From the NCBI GenBank assembly GCA_016748015.1, contig JAAOMT010000223.1, forward strand, positions 11,904 to 75,903: 64,000 bases of DNA, read 5' to 3'. The DNA comes from Geosiphon pyriformis. Lineage: Eukaryota; Glomeromycota; Glomeromycetes; Archaeosporales; Geosiphonaceae. The notes below the pieces were generated by a model. That model worked only from the letters and a program-made list of their open reading frames with translations. It searched no databases and was not told where the DNA came from. Shown piece by piece: positions 32,431 to 43,415 of this stretch. The position numbers and the translations under genes are program-made. How positions within the stretch are numbered: the first letter of the stretch is position 1; every line of letters starts with the position of its first letter.

Positions 32431-34326
32431 CCTTTTGTGAAGAACCTGGCTGCTGTTTCAGGTAGTGCTATATCTAAAAAGAAGGCGTCTATAGGGGTTT
32501 TTCATGGTTCTGTTGGGAGTTATTTCTTCCAGAAGAAGAGAATTTCTGTTGATAATGTCAAGCATTCTAAAGATGAAAAAAATATCTCTTTGGTTAAATC
32601 TGGTTCCAGTCATAGTGTGTATTCGGATATGAACAGTGTATTTGGTAATAGTAGAGACAATGATATTTCTTTTGGTGTTGGCAATAATTCTTTCCTTAGT
32701 TTGGTGACAAACACTCTTAAAGCTAAAAAAGTAAATACCAACCTGGTTTGTGGCTCCCCTCTTGGCTCAATCAATTATGACATAGATAAAGATGATAGAC
32801 CCCTCTCTTTCTCTCTTAAAACCTTTCTGAAAAAAAAATGGATTGACCCAAAAATTGTCAAATCTTAAGTTGAAGTGTCTGTCAGAAAGTTTTTTGCTCT
32901 TAATATCAATTTTAGTGCTATGGAAAGGAAATTGGTGACAGTAAAGACTTATTTCATCAGAAAAATTTTTTCATCAGTCAATGGTTTTGGGGGGGCCACT
33001 ACCCCCTTAAAATTTAAAGGGATTATCTGATCAATATTTACTTCAGAAAAAAGCATGAAAATGGCTACTTTATTGGCCAGAAAGAAAAGAATCATTGTAA
33101 ACAACAATCTTAAGAAACAAAAAATTCATTCAGATTGGGCTGTGGTAATTAAAAAAATTCTCATGAATATGCCAAAAGAGATGATTGTCACTGCACTAGC
33201 TGAGTTTGGTGAAATTAAGTCGATCAAAATTCAACTAATTGGAATGTGGCAAAAAGCTGTGGTGGAGTTTACTAAATCAGACCAAGCTAATTTGTTGGTT
33301 TTTAAGTGGTTATTTTTAATTGGTAAAAATTCTGTGTGTGTAGCCAAAGCAGTGGAAGATTGTGAGACTTGGGCTTCAAGGAATCAGTTCAGAGCACTTT
33401 TGTTTACTTTACCAGTAGGAATGACAGCACATGATTTTAGGACTCTTCTGGAAAGGGTTGGTAGGAAAACCTGCATCATAAACAGATCTCTGGAAACTGG
33501 TAATAAAATTTGTTGTGTTGTGGTTGGTTTTGAATCTAATGATGATTTGGAATCTGCCTTTTGCACAAAATCTATCTATAATAGAATAAAACTGTCTTGG
33601 GCTAAGATAAATTTGGTTTGTTGTATAAAGTATAGGCATTTTGGATATTCAGCTCTTAAATGTGATGCTTTAGAGATACTTGTGCTGCCATCATCTAAAA
33701 AGTCATATAAAAAGTTCACTTTAGAGGAAGCTTGCTTTCGGCTCGCTAAGTTGTATAAAAAAAAAGATGTTTCAATCTCTTGTTCTGCTGCCTTTGGTAG
33801 CAAATTTTGGGTTCAAGTGGTTTTACTAGCTAATTTTTTTGATGGTGCTTGCTTCAAATCTGGTTCTAGTTCTTTTCCTCTTGGCATCTTATGTTTGGGT
33901 AGTATTTTTTCTTCTACTTCAGATGATAACTCTGGCTTAAGTGATTATTTAGCAGTATTAAAACACTTTTTAGAGCTTTTGTCAGATCAAGTTTCTGTTT
34001 TGTTGAAAAAATCAAGCTTTATGAAGTTAGTGCTTTTGACTGTATCTCTTTCTGCTCCCTCTCTGGTTGTCTTTGTTTTTTTAGCTCCTGTTCTGAATTC
34101 AGATATGGTTTTGGACAATGTATTGGTGTCATCTACTCCCTTTCCCTCTGTTGGTTCAGATTTGGTTGTCAATTTCAGCTCTAGTAATTCTAAGGTTCTA
34201 ACAACCAAAGTGAGTAAATTAGAATCCAAAATGGTGGCTTTGGAGGCTTCTATTAATTTGGTTTTGGAGAGGTTGGATCATCTGTATTCTGGTTTGGGTT
34301 TGTCAACTTTCTCTTCATCTCAATGA
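32431..34326 (+). pseudogene. LINE B ORF1 (two RRM-like units and a damaged zinc knuckle)
   Basis: The frame runs through NPFVKNLAAVSGSAISKKK, a TAA at 32866 (Gln expected), SVRKFFALNINFSAMERKL, and a TGA at 33028 (Arg CGA expected in GII-R-S). It is then open for 423 codons from 33055. RRM-like unit 1 lies at 33136-33350 (DWAVVIKKILMNMPKEMIV, FGEIKSIKIQLIGMWQKAV). A second lies at 33388-33600 (FRALLFTLPVGMTAHDF to IKLSWAKI). A CCHC knuckle is expected next but reads CIKYRHFGYSALKC: the second Cys and the His are both Tyr (TGT to TAT, CAT to TAT). A Ser-rich linker and a C-terminal helical part (VSKLESKMVALEASINLVLE) follow. Such ORF1 proteins bind element RNA. Confidence 0.82.
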
Positions 34327-34339
34327 TAAGTTTTGTTTG

Positions 34340-37300
34340 AAAAATTACTACATGCAATGCCTAAGGTATAAACAATTTTGCAAAACAGAAAAATATTGTT
34401 TGTTGGCATAAGGATATGAGCAATTTGATTTCAATCATTACTGAGACTAAGTTGAAAAATAGAGTCTATCTGTAGATTGCTGACAAGTTTGATGGTGTCT
34501 GTGTTTTTACTTCTGGTTTGGATTCTGAACATTTAGGTTCTGGTGTTGCTATTATCATGAATTCTTCTTTGGCAAAACATGTGTGCAAAGTTTTTGAAGT
34601 GCCTGATCAGATCTTTTCTATTAGACTTCTTTTCAAAAATAAACTTTCTGTGTTGATCTTAGGACTTTATGCTGGTGCTTCATCTGGAGTTCAGTTTTCA
34701 CAGGCTGGTAAGATCAACTTTCTTATTGCAAAGGCTGTTAATGAATCTTTTTTTATCATTTTTGGTGGTAATTTCAATAAAAATGGTTCATGAAAATGTG
34801 CTAGTTTTAAAAAGTGTATTAGTTTGGGGCTGGTCAATTCTTTGATGGGTAGTTCATTAGTGAATTGTCTTATATGGAGTAATTCAAGGGGTGTAAGGAA
34901 GACAATTGATTACATTTTAGTTTTATCAAATTTAGTTAGTGTGGTTGTGGATTGTGATGTTATGGATATTGGTGATCACTTTAATACTGATTATCATGCT
35001 GTTTCTGTTTCAGTGGGTTTGGGTGGCTTGCTAGACACTCAGTTGAACTCTCTTTGTAAACAGACAAATAAAAATCACTAGAAGTTTGATTTTGATGGTG
35101 CTGATAATACAAAGTGAAACAAGTTTAAAGATGCTATAACAGCCAATACTGCTATGTTCTCTGATAATTTTACCACTTTCAAGCATTTTTTGGACCTGGA
35201 TGCAATGTGAGATACAATTTACAAAGTTATGTCACTTTCGGTTGATAAAATATTCAGGAGGAAATGATTTAAGGGCTTTGATAGTGTTTTCACCAAGAAA
35301 TCTTTTAGGTTTCATAAGCTTGAGCTTTTGGTCTCAAAGATTGCTAAGACCTCTCATAAAGGGGATGGCAATAGGTTTGCTTTTCTTATAGAATGTTGGG
35401 ATTCTTTGGACAATGTTAAAGCTTTAATTGTGCAGAAAATTGTAAACTCTGGTGCAGGTTTTGATCATATTTGCTCAGCTTTTTTTAGTGTGCAAAAAAC
35501 ATATTATGCTTCCAAGCTTGCTGAGTTTTTGCAAGCTGAAGAATCAAAAATAAGATCAGCTATTGATAAACAGATAGAAAATTTTGCAGTCAACAAAGGC
35601 AACACAATCAGGAGCATGCTAGAACGTTCTTTTCAAAAAGTGGTTTTAAACCATCTAGTGGTTGGAGATGAGCTGATTCTGGAACCTGATCTGGTTAAGG
35701 CCAAGGTTGACATTATTATGGAAGGCTGGACCAGGAAACACAATGTGGTGAAAGATTTTTCTGATAATTGGTCTCATTAATATTGGCCATTGAAGTATAT
35801 TTTTGATGATGCTTTTTCAAACATAATATGCTTAGTTAGTTTTGATAAGCTGCTTGGGATGGTTTCTAATCTGCCTGATGGCAAAGCTGCTGGTCTTTCT
35901 GGAGTGTTAAATGAGCTTTGAAAGCATTGCGATGAATTGGTTTTAGATATGCTTTTGGTGCTTTTGAACTTCTGTTTGTTTTGTGAATTAATGCCTAGTG
36001 CTTGGAAGGAAGCTTGGGTCTTGACAATTCCAAAACCATATAAGTGGAAGGGAGTTCTTACGAATACTTGACCTATTGCCTTGATCAAAACTGCCTGCAA
36101 AATTCTTTTCAAGATTCTCTCGGACAGGGTTTTTTTGGCATACAGCTCTTTTGATGTCTTGCATAGAGACAATTTCTTGGTTTTAAAGGATACAATAATA
36201 CAATCTCCTATTTTTGCCATTGATTCAGTTATTGAGGATGTCTTAAAAAAGAACTGTGAACTTTGGCTGGTCTTGTAGGATATGTATAAGGCTTATGACT
36301 TTGTTAGTTGGGAGCATCTTAAGAACAATTTGATTAGAATAAAGATATGTGACAAGTTTATTAGATTTTTTGGTAACATTCACAATAATTGTGTTAACAG
36401 AATGATAACAGATTTTGGTTTGACAAATAGATATCAGATGCATGATAATTTGGATTAAGAGGAAGTGTTTTTGCCACTTTTTTGGGGCATATTTTATGAT
36501 TTTTTTTTGTGTGAGGTCAAGAGACAGAAGAGCATTTGTGGATATAAGCTGAATTTTTATTTTGTTGCCAAAACTGGTTGTTTGGAATTTCAAGTTGGAT
36601 TAACATCTTTTCTTATTGCTGGTGCTTTTGTTGATGACACAATTTGGATTGGTAGCAGCCAAGCTGCAACTCAACACATTTTTGATGTTGCTAGCAAATT
36701 TTTTCAGATCAATAACATATTTATTAACAATGACAAAACAGTAGCAATTCCCATTAATTACAAAGTTATGTATCTCAATTTGTCTATTAGCAGTTTGCCT
36801 ATATTTATTGTTAAGAGAGGAGAGTTTTATTGCTACCTAGGGATTTTTTTGTTAACTGAGAGTTTGTCAAAGCCTGGTCTGGTTAAGACCAATGCTGATG
36901 TTAAATTTTTTGCCAATCTGGTTTTAAGAAAAACCATTTCTGATAAACAGTTCTTGTATCTGGTATTGGTAATTTTCCAACCCATTGTCAGCTACAGAAC
37001 ACAGTTCAGTTTTGTTTCTATCAGTATGTATGATAAGTAGGACTCTTTGATTTACAGAAGCTTAAAGTTGAAGTCCAATCTATCTCTAAATTTTTTCAAT
37101 GATACACTTTATTATCTTTCATTATATGGTTTGAAGACTTTCAAGCAAGTTCAATCTGAAAGCAAGATTGCTTCAATTGTGTGCTTTGCAAATTTTTTTG
37201 GGATTTTGGGTCTGTTGTTTTTGCACAGGTCTTATAACTTGCAGGTTCTGTCTTGAAGTCCACTCTATCTTGGTGTTCTCAATGCATATAAAAGTCAGTA

Positions 37301-39010
37301 CTTCTAATAATTTTTTGGCAGGTATGGTTCATATTCTTTTTGGGTGTGGTCTGTTTCTAAATGGTCATGTAAACAATTCTTTCTGTTTTCATAGTAGAAC
37401 TTCCATGTTTTCTGTTTTTGGCAAGACTAATTATTTTAAGTTCCTTCTGTCTCTTTGAAGATATGGTATTGCCTTTGTTGACCAACTTTGTGGTAAAAAT
37501 AGTGCTGTTTTTGATTGAAAAACATTTAAGCATTGGAAAAAACTAGACCTACATGGCCCTATTCTTGAGTAATTTAGACTTTTTGTTGACTTTCTCAATG
37601 GTGTTGCTTCTTTTTCTGCCTGTTTTTTTTCTGCAAGTACTATTGAGTCTTTGGATATTTTGGAATTTAGTAAGTTTGGATTGATTCATGATCAGTTGCT
37701 GAGTCTCAAGACTAATTGCTTTTCTGTTTATACAGATGGATTTCTGAAAGGCTTAGGGAGTGTTAACATAAGAGCTGGTACAGTAGTCTTTTTTGAGAAC
37801 ATAAGTTTAGATTTGGGGGTCAGAGTATCTGGTTTAATGTCTTTTACTTTGGCTGAGCAGCAGGCCATTGCATTGGCTATTGAATGTGTCTCTCCTAATA
37901 GCTCAGTTAGTGTTTTTATGGACAGTTAGGCTGTCTTAAATGTGTGCAAATCAGAATTGGGTCTGATTTATTCTGATTTTTGGAATTGCTGTTGGGTTGA
38001 GTGTCAGCATATTGTAAACATTATCAGGAAAAAGAATTTGAGTATTAGCTAACACAAGGTAAAAAGTTATTCAAGTGTCATGGGCAATAAGCATGCTGAT
38101 GTGCTTGTTGACACAACATCTCTTTCTCTTTAGTGTCTTATTTTTTGTGTAAAAAAACATTGTATTTTAGCTAAAGGTAATGTCGTTTCTGATAACTTTA
38201 GGCATTTTGTTTATGGGGTCTTTCAGTCTATTCTTTATGCATGCTGAGAGATCAGTTCAGGTTTTAGGGTTTTAAATAAAAGTTTGTACTTAAACATTGA
38301 TTGGCTTAACTTGTTGTTGGTATAGCATCCAGATTTACACATGGCTGTTGGTTTTACCAGTAAATTCATGACTAGTACTTGCACATATTTCATAAAGGCT
38401 TTACACTATTAACTGTCAGTTGTTGTTTAGAAGCAATTGTATAACAGATGCTACCCAAGTGTGCTATGTCTATACTATAGCGAGGTTGAAGTTTCTGATC
38501 ATGTATTTTCTTGCATGGTTAATGATTCTAGTTGTTGTTATCTGTTGAATGCTCATATCACTGCTTGGAGTGTACTTTCTGGTCTTTCCATCTCTTTTTC
38601 AAGAGTTTCTCAATTACCGTCTTCCTGTATCTCAAATGTCATGGTTTGTACAGCTTTTTACAAAGAACTTGTTTTTAAAGAATGGCTTTAAAAAGCTATA
38701 TTTGTCTTTGAAGATGCAAAGTTAATTGGTCGGAAGGTTGTTGAATTTGTTTGTAACTTGTGTCTTGTTTTTAAGAAAGAGATTTGGTTGGTTTATGCTA
38801 AGTATTAAGCCTGCATGGAAAAGAGTGGAATAATATCATGGGACAGTTTGGCTCTGGCTTCAGTTTCAGAACTGTCTGTAGTGCTTTCTATGAGTGTTGT
38901 TAGATTACTAGGTATTGCTAAGACAATTGGTGTTGGTTTTGGATTTTGCAAGTCTTGTTTGTTTTTCTCAAGTATTGGAGACTTAGTCTCAGTGCATATA
39001 GACACTTAGT
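34340..39010 (+). pseudogene. LINE B ORF2 (endonuclease, RT, RNase H, Cys/His finger), broken by point stops
   Basis: The APE-like endonuclease lies at 34360-35080: IITETKL with catalytic Glu, IIFGGNFNKNGS in place of GDFN, DHFNTDYHAV. RT lies at 35860-37250: VLTIPKPYKWKG, YKAYDFVSW (motif A Asp), FLPLFWGIFYDF, GAFVDDTIWIG (intact FVDD). RNase H lies at 37700-38110: VYTDGFLKGLGSV, TLAEQQAIALAIE, VFMDS, KVKSYSSVMGNKHAD. The C-terminal finger lies at 38440-38520: CYPSVLCLYYSEVEVSDHVF then SC. The tail is GFGFCKSCLFFSSIGDLVSV, stop 39007. Single-base stops: TAG 34473, TGA 34791, TAG 35079, TGA 35115, 35208, 35265, TAA 35778, TGA 35919, TGA 36069, TAG 36276, TAA 36456, TAG 37038, TGA 37254. Confidence 0.87.
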
Positions 39011-39140
39011 GTGGTTTTGATTGGTCCAAGTGGCTAGTTACATGTAGAAAACACATGATTCATATCTAGTTTAGATCAATCTACTTGATGTATTGTACTA
39101 GGTAGTGTTTGGACTTTGCTCATAAAATGAATAAAAAAAA

Positions 39141-41103
39141 ACAATATTTATTATCAAAATCAGAGAAATTTAACAAATCTACTTAGATTAATTCAAGAAA
39201 ATAAAAAAAAAACATTTTTTACAATATATATACAAACTTATTATTAACATATCTAAAAAAAAATAGTACAATTCAAAGAACTTAAAAATATTATTTTTGG
39301 TTCTATATGTAAAAAAAAATTTAATAATATATTGTGATAGTTGTTAGAAAAGAGAAGAAATTTATCTTACTAAATTTTTAAATCCAATCAAAATTAAACA
39401 ACTTTTTAACAGAATTAGTATCAATTTAGTCAGATTACTACTTATTATTACTAAAAGAAATTGTTATATAGCAGTTATAGTAAATTATCTTATCAAATAG
39501 TTCAAAGCCAGACTCATCCAAAAAGTAAATACAAAATCAGTAGTAAATTTTATTTATAAAAACATTATTTGTAAACATAAATGTCTAATTAAATTTTTAT
39601 CTAATCAAAAAACACATTTTATAAACAACTTAATACAAGAAATTTGTGAATAATTTAATATCAAAAAATTTTTATTATTACCTTATTATTTTTAAACAAA
39701 TAGATTAGTAGAACATTTTAACCAGACATTGTATAAATTACTAACCAAAATTTTAACTGATTTTAAGCAGAAATAAGATATTTTTTTTCATAAATATTAC
39801 TAATATATAAAACACTAAAACAAGATACTATAAAACACATATCATTTGATTTTACCTATGAAAAAACAGCAATACTATTAATTAATTTTACTGTAAAAAC
39901 ATATTCAGTACAACCAATTAACAAAAAAGTTTTTTAAAAAATATTTCAACAAAAAGTCTATGTCTTTCTTAGTATTTTGAAAGAAAAAAAAACAAATAGC
40001 TGTCATTTATATTAAATATTTTTAAGTTCAACAAAAAAAATGATGTGATAACAAATTGTTATTAGTTATCAATGAATTTAAAGTTAGAAACAAAGTTTTT
40101 TTACATAGAAATTGATTAAAACACTATTATTTCAGAAACAATCTTAAATCATTAATATCACAAATTGGTACACATTTTTCTTTAATTAATTTTAAAGATA
40201 TTTTTTAATATTTAGAATCAATAATTATAATAAAACAACAACCAAACCTAAACATTTAATTTACTATTATTATAATATTTTTTTAATAATACATAAATAT
40301 AAAAACAAAAATAGTAAATAATTACAAAAAAAACCCAAAACCTAAAAAATATAAAAACTCTATATCCAAAATATTTTTTTATTTTTCAAATTTTAATCTT
40401 AATTTAATTACTTTTATTATGATAATTTCTTAAAATATTTAACAAATGTCTCAAAATTTAATAGTAGTGTTAAAAATACTCTCTGATTTATTTATAATGA
40501 TTAATAAAAATCAAATAATTATATTTAAAAAAAACTATAATGCCAGTAATAAATAATTCTCAGAATTATCACTTTTATAAAAGAAATACAAGAAGTTCTT
40601 CTAAAATTCAATTGCCAGAACTTTTGAAACAAGCTTTAATAAAAAACTTTTTATTTACCTTTATTGACATTTTACCAAATACTACAATTTAACAAAAGCT
40701 TTAACTATAGATTAGTAAACAAAGCCATAAATATACTTCTATTTTTAGATATTTTTATATTAGAAAAATATTTTATAAACAAAAACTAAAACTTAAAGCA
40801 ATAAATCTTACTTTTAAAACTATACAGAAACAAATTTACAATGAATTTAAGATAGTAGCTGGACTAATAAACACTTACTACAAACTTAAATTAGTTTTTA
40901 AACTCTATAACTTATTTAATACTTGCAAAAATATTTTACAAAATCTAATACTCTAACCAATAAAAATTTAATATATTGGCAAACTCACAAAATTGAAATT
41001 TCAACAATTTTTAGACCAAATTATTTCAACTATTTTGGATTATTATCTCAATATATAGATAGTACTTGAACTTTAATAAAGCTTAGTCTTAAGAAAAAGA
41101 TTA
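39141..41103 (+). mobile_element. Gypsy E2, right part (integrase, ORF3)
   Basis: E2 resumes after LINE B. The integrase core is legible near 39430-39770: LVRLLLIITKRNCYIAVI, SVVNFIYKNIICKHKCLI, THFINNLIQEIC, LVEHFNQTLYKLLTKI. This includes the part deleted from E1. A GPY/F-like end follows near 40050. The ORF3 counterpart lies at 40440-41103 and runs on into the LTR. All frames are broken by many stops and the DNA is very AT-rich. Confidence 0.75.
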
Positions 41104-42050
41104 TATTACTAATAAAATTTTTAGCCATTAATTAGCATAAAATTACTTCTATAATTTTAATTATTAATTAACATATATTATTATTATTCAAATTATTACT
41201 TATAATTAATCAAAATTATCAAAGATTGCTAGCTAATTAATAATCTAATGTGTATAATAGAAATTAAGATAATTGAATTACACAATATTTTAAACTATAT
41301 AACAGTTGAAAATTTGCTAAAATTTGTAAAATTTGTCGAAATAATAAATAATTTATTAAAATAGTTAATAGTTCAATAAAATAACTTGTAGTTTGTCAAA
41401 ATATATTTTTAGTTTGTCAAAATTATAGCAAAAAAAAAATTCAAATTTATTGACTAATACTATAACAAATTGTATAAAAAAAGAGTTTCTTTTTGTAAGA
41501 AAATGTATTTTATCTTCCTTAAAATTATCTTATCTTAGAATTATTATTTTTTAAAACAAGTTTCTTAGTACAAATCAAATAAAAATGAAAATACTTAAAA
41601 AACACAAATTTATTAAATACTTACATTCAAAATTCTTCAATTTACAACTAATGTTTTGAAATTGACTAAACCAATTTTACTAATTTGTTAATAAATATAA
41701 GTCTGAACAAAAAAAAAATCTTCTTAACAAAATTTTATTTTTTTTATATTTTTTTTATATTTTTTATATTATAATTATTAAAGTAATCTACAAACAAGAT
41801 TCTTGTAAAAAAGTTGATTTTCACAGCAAAATAACTACACATTTTTAATAAGCTTTTAAACAAGCAATTCCTGAAAAAAAATTGACTTTTACTACAAAGT
41901 AACTACATAAAATAACTGGTATAGAATTGACTATTTTACTTATAAGCTCAGCAGTTTAAATTATAAGAGATAATTGAAGATAAATTCAGTTATTGAAAGT
42001 TTAACTGCTTTCAAAAAATATGAATTAATAACAAATAGACATTAGTAACA
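41104..42050 (+). repeat. E2 right LTR, 3' end missing
   Basis: Starts TATTAC (from TGTTAC by G-to-A) and follows the E2 left LTR to about 42050. There the last ~35 bp expected (ending CTCTGGTAACA) are replaced by LINE F sequence. The copy is heavily decayed but collinear with 16496-17400. Confidence 0.78.
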
Positions 42051-43415
42051 GTACATATAACATAAAATGTAATACAGCTGTGTTTTTTGCTAACTTAAAT
42101 TTAAGTATAAGTATTGAACTTAAAGATTTGGTTTTTTTTACATTAATAAAATTGTAAACAATCACTCTAGTCTTAAAATGTGTTTTTATTTTTAGTACTG
42201 TTATAATATATTCAAATAATCAGATTATTTTAGATGTTTGTACTGCAAAATTAGACATAATTTTGCCAAATTTTTGTAATTATTGTTGACTTGAAAGACA
42301 TTGTATTGTAAATTTAATCAAGTATAAAAATTTTAGTATTTTTTGGTCTAAAATTAGAAGTTATTTGGATGTTTTATATAATAAGTGTACTAATAAGCTG
42401 GCTGATATTGCTTTTTGTTTAAGTTTGATGTTTTCTGTTTTTATTAAAAAGAGATATATTAAGACTATTAGAATAATAGTATTTAAAAATGTTTGTTATT
42501 TTGTTTGCAATATATTTAAAACTGTTTGTTATGTTTGCTAAAAGATTAGACATAATTCTGATATTATCAATAAAAATATAATTCAAAATATAGATTGAGT
42601 TTAGACAATATTAGTTTAGTATTCTAATTTGTATAAGGCTTTTGATTTTATAAATTAGTCTACTACTGGTTTATTTTATAAAAACTTTGTATTATTGTTT
42701 GTTTATTGCTATTTGTAAGTACTTATATAATAAAAAATATCTTAGTGTATTGTATTTTTACTGCAGAAAAGTAGAACTTTTTAATTATTTTTTATATATA
42801 AAACACTGTTGCTTGCAAAAAATTGTTTAAGTTGTATTTGGTTCAGTGGAATTCTATATTGAGTTTGAATTTATTATTGTCTTTTGTTTTACAAATGCTC
42901 TTTTTATGTGTATTTAATAATATTATTTATACTGTTTTGTGCAAAAGTTATGTGTTTAGAAAATAATATTTGGAAACTGTATTTGTTTTTAGTTGTGATA
43001 AAACTGCAGATAAAAAAATTATTAACTTTGTATAAAACTTGAAAATAGCTTATTATATTAAAATATAATTGATAATATCTAAATATAAGGCAATTCTAAA
43101 AAAAATGATTTAATTACATGTAATGGTTTTATGTTTTTAGTAGTCTATTATCTTTAATTTTTAATAATATTGTTAAATTACTTAAAATTGCAAAGATGTA
43201 TAATATTGGTTTTGGTTTATATAAGCTTTATATGTTTTTTGGTATTAGTTGTGAGATTTTTGTTAAGATAAATTTGTAGTATTGTTCTAATTAGCCCAAA
43301 TAACTAGTTATATATAGAAAATACATAATTTGTTTCTAGTTTAAGTTACTTAATTTGACATATTATGCTAGATAATATTTAAATCTTACTTGTAAAATAA
43401 TAATAAAAAAATTTA
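42051..43415 (+). mobile_element. LINE F: 5'-truncated LINE
   Basis: Begins inside the RNase H region (AVFFANLNLSISIELKDLVF, matching VVFFENISLDLGV of LINE B). It continues through ILDVCTAKLDIILPNFCNYC, YLDVLYNKCTNKLADIA and the ORF2 tail (GFGLYKLYMFFGISCEIF), then the conserved LINE 3' tail at 43275-43415 with an A-rich end. 5' truncation is the common outcome of LINE insertion. The start coincides with the point where the E2 LTR breaks off, so it probably inserted there. Heavily decayed. Confidence 0.72.

Larger units (their letters stand above)
32290..39140 (+). mobile_element. LINE B: youngest LINE of the window, inactive
   Basis: A plus-strand LINE of about 6.85 kb inserted in E2 between RNase H and integrase. 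It has ORF1 (32431-34326), ORF2 (34340-39010) and a conserved 3' tail ending in ATAAAATGAATAAAAAAAAA. It is the best preserved LINE here: RT still has FVDD, and most frames are open over hundreds of bases. Inactivation is mainly by nonsense changes at Trp, Gln and Arg codons, plus a run of several stops near 37290-37460. Base composition is clearly less AT-rich than E2 around it, as expected for a later arrival. Confidence 0.9.

Noticed and set aside
34473-37256. TGA decoded as Trp (alternative genetic code) to explain the many in-frame TGA codons in LINE B and E1
   Set aside because: TAG also replaces Trp, TAA/TAG replace Gln and TGA replaces Arg at conserved positions, which one reassignment cannot explain. 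TGG is still used for Trp in the same frames, and catalytic Asp-to-Asn changes show the same G-to-A chemistry.
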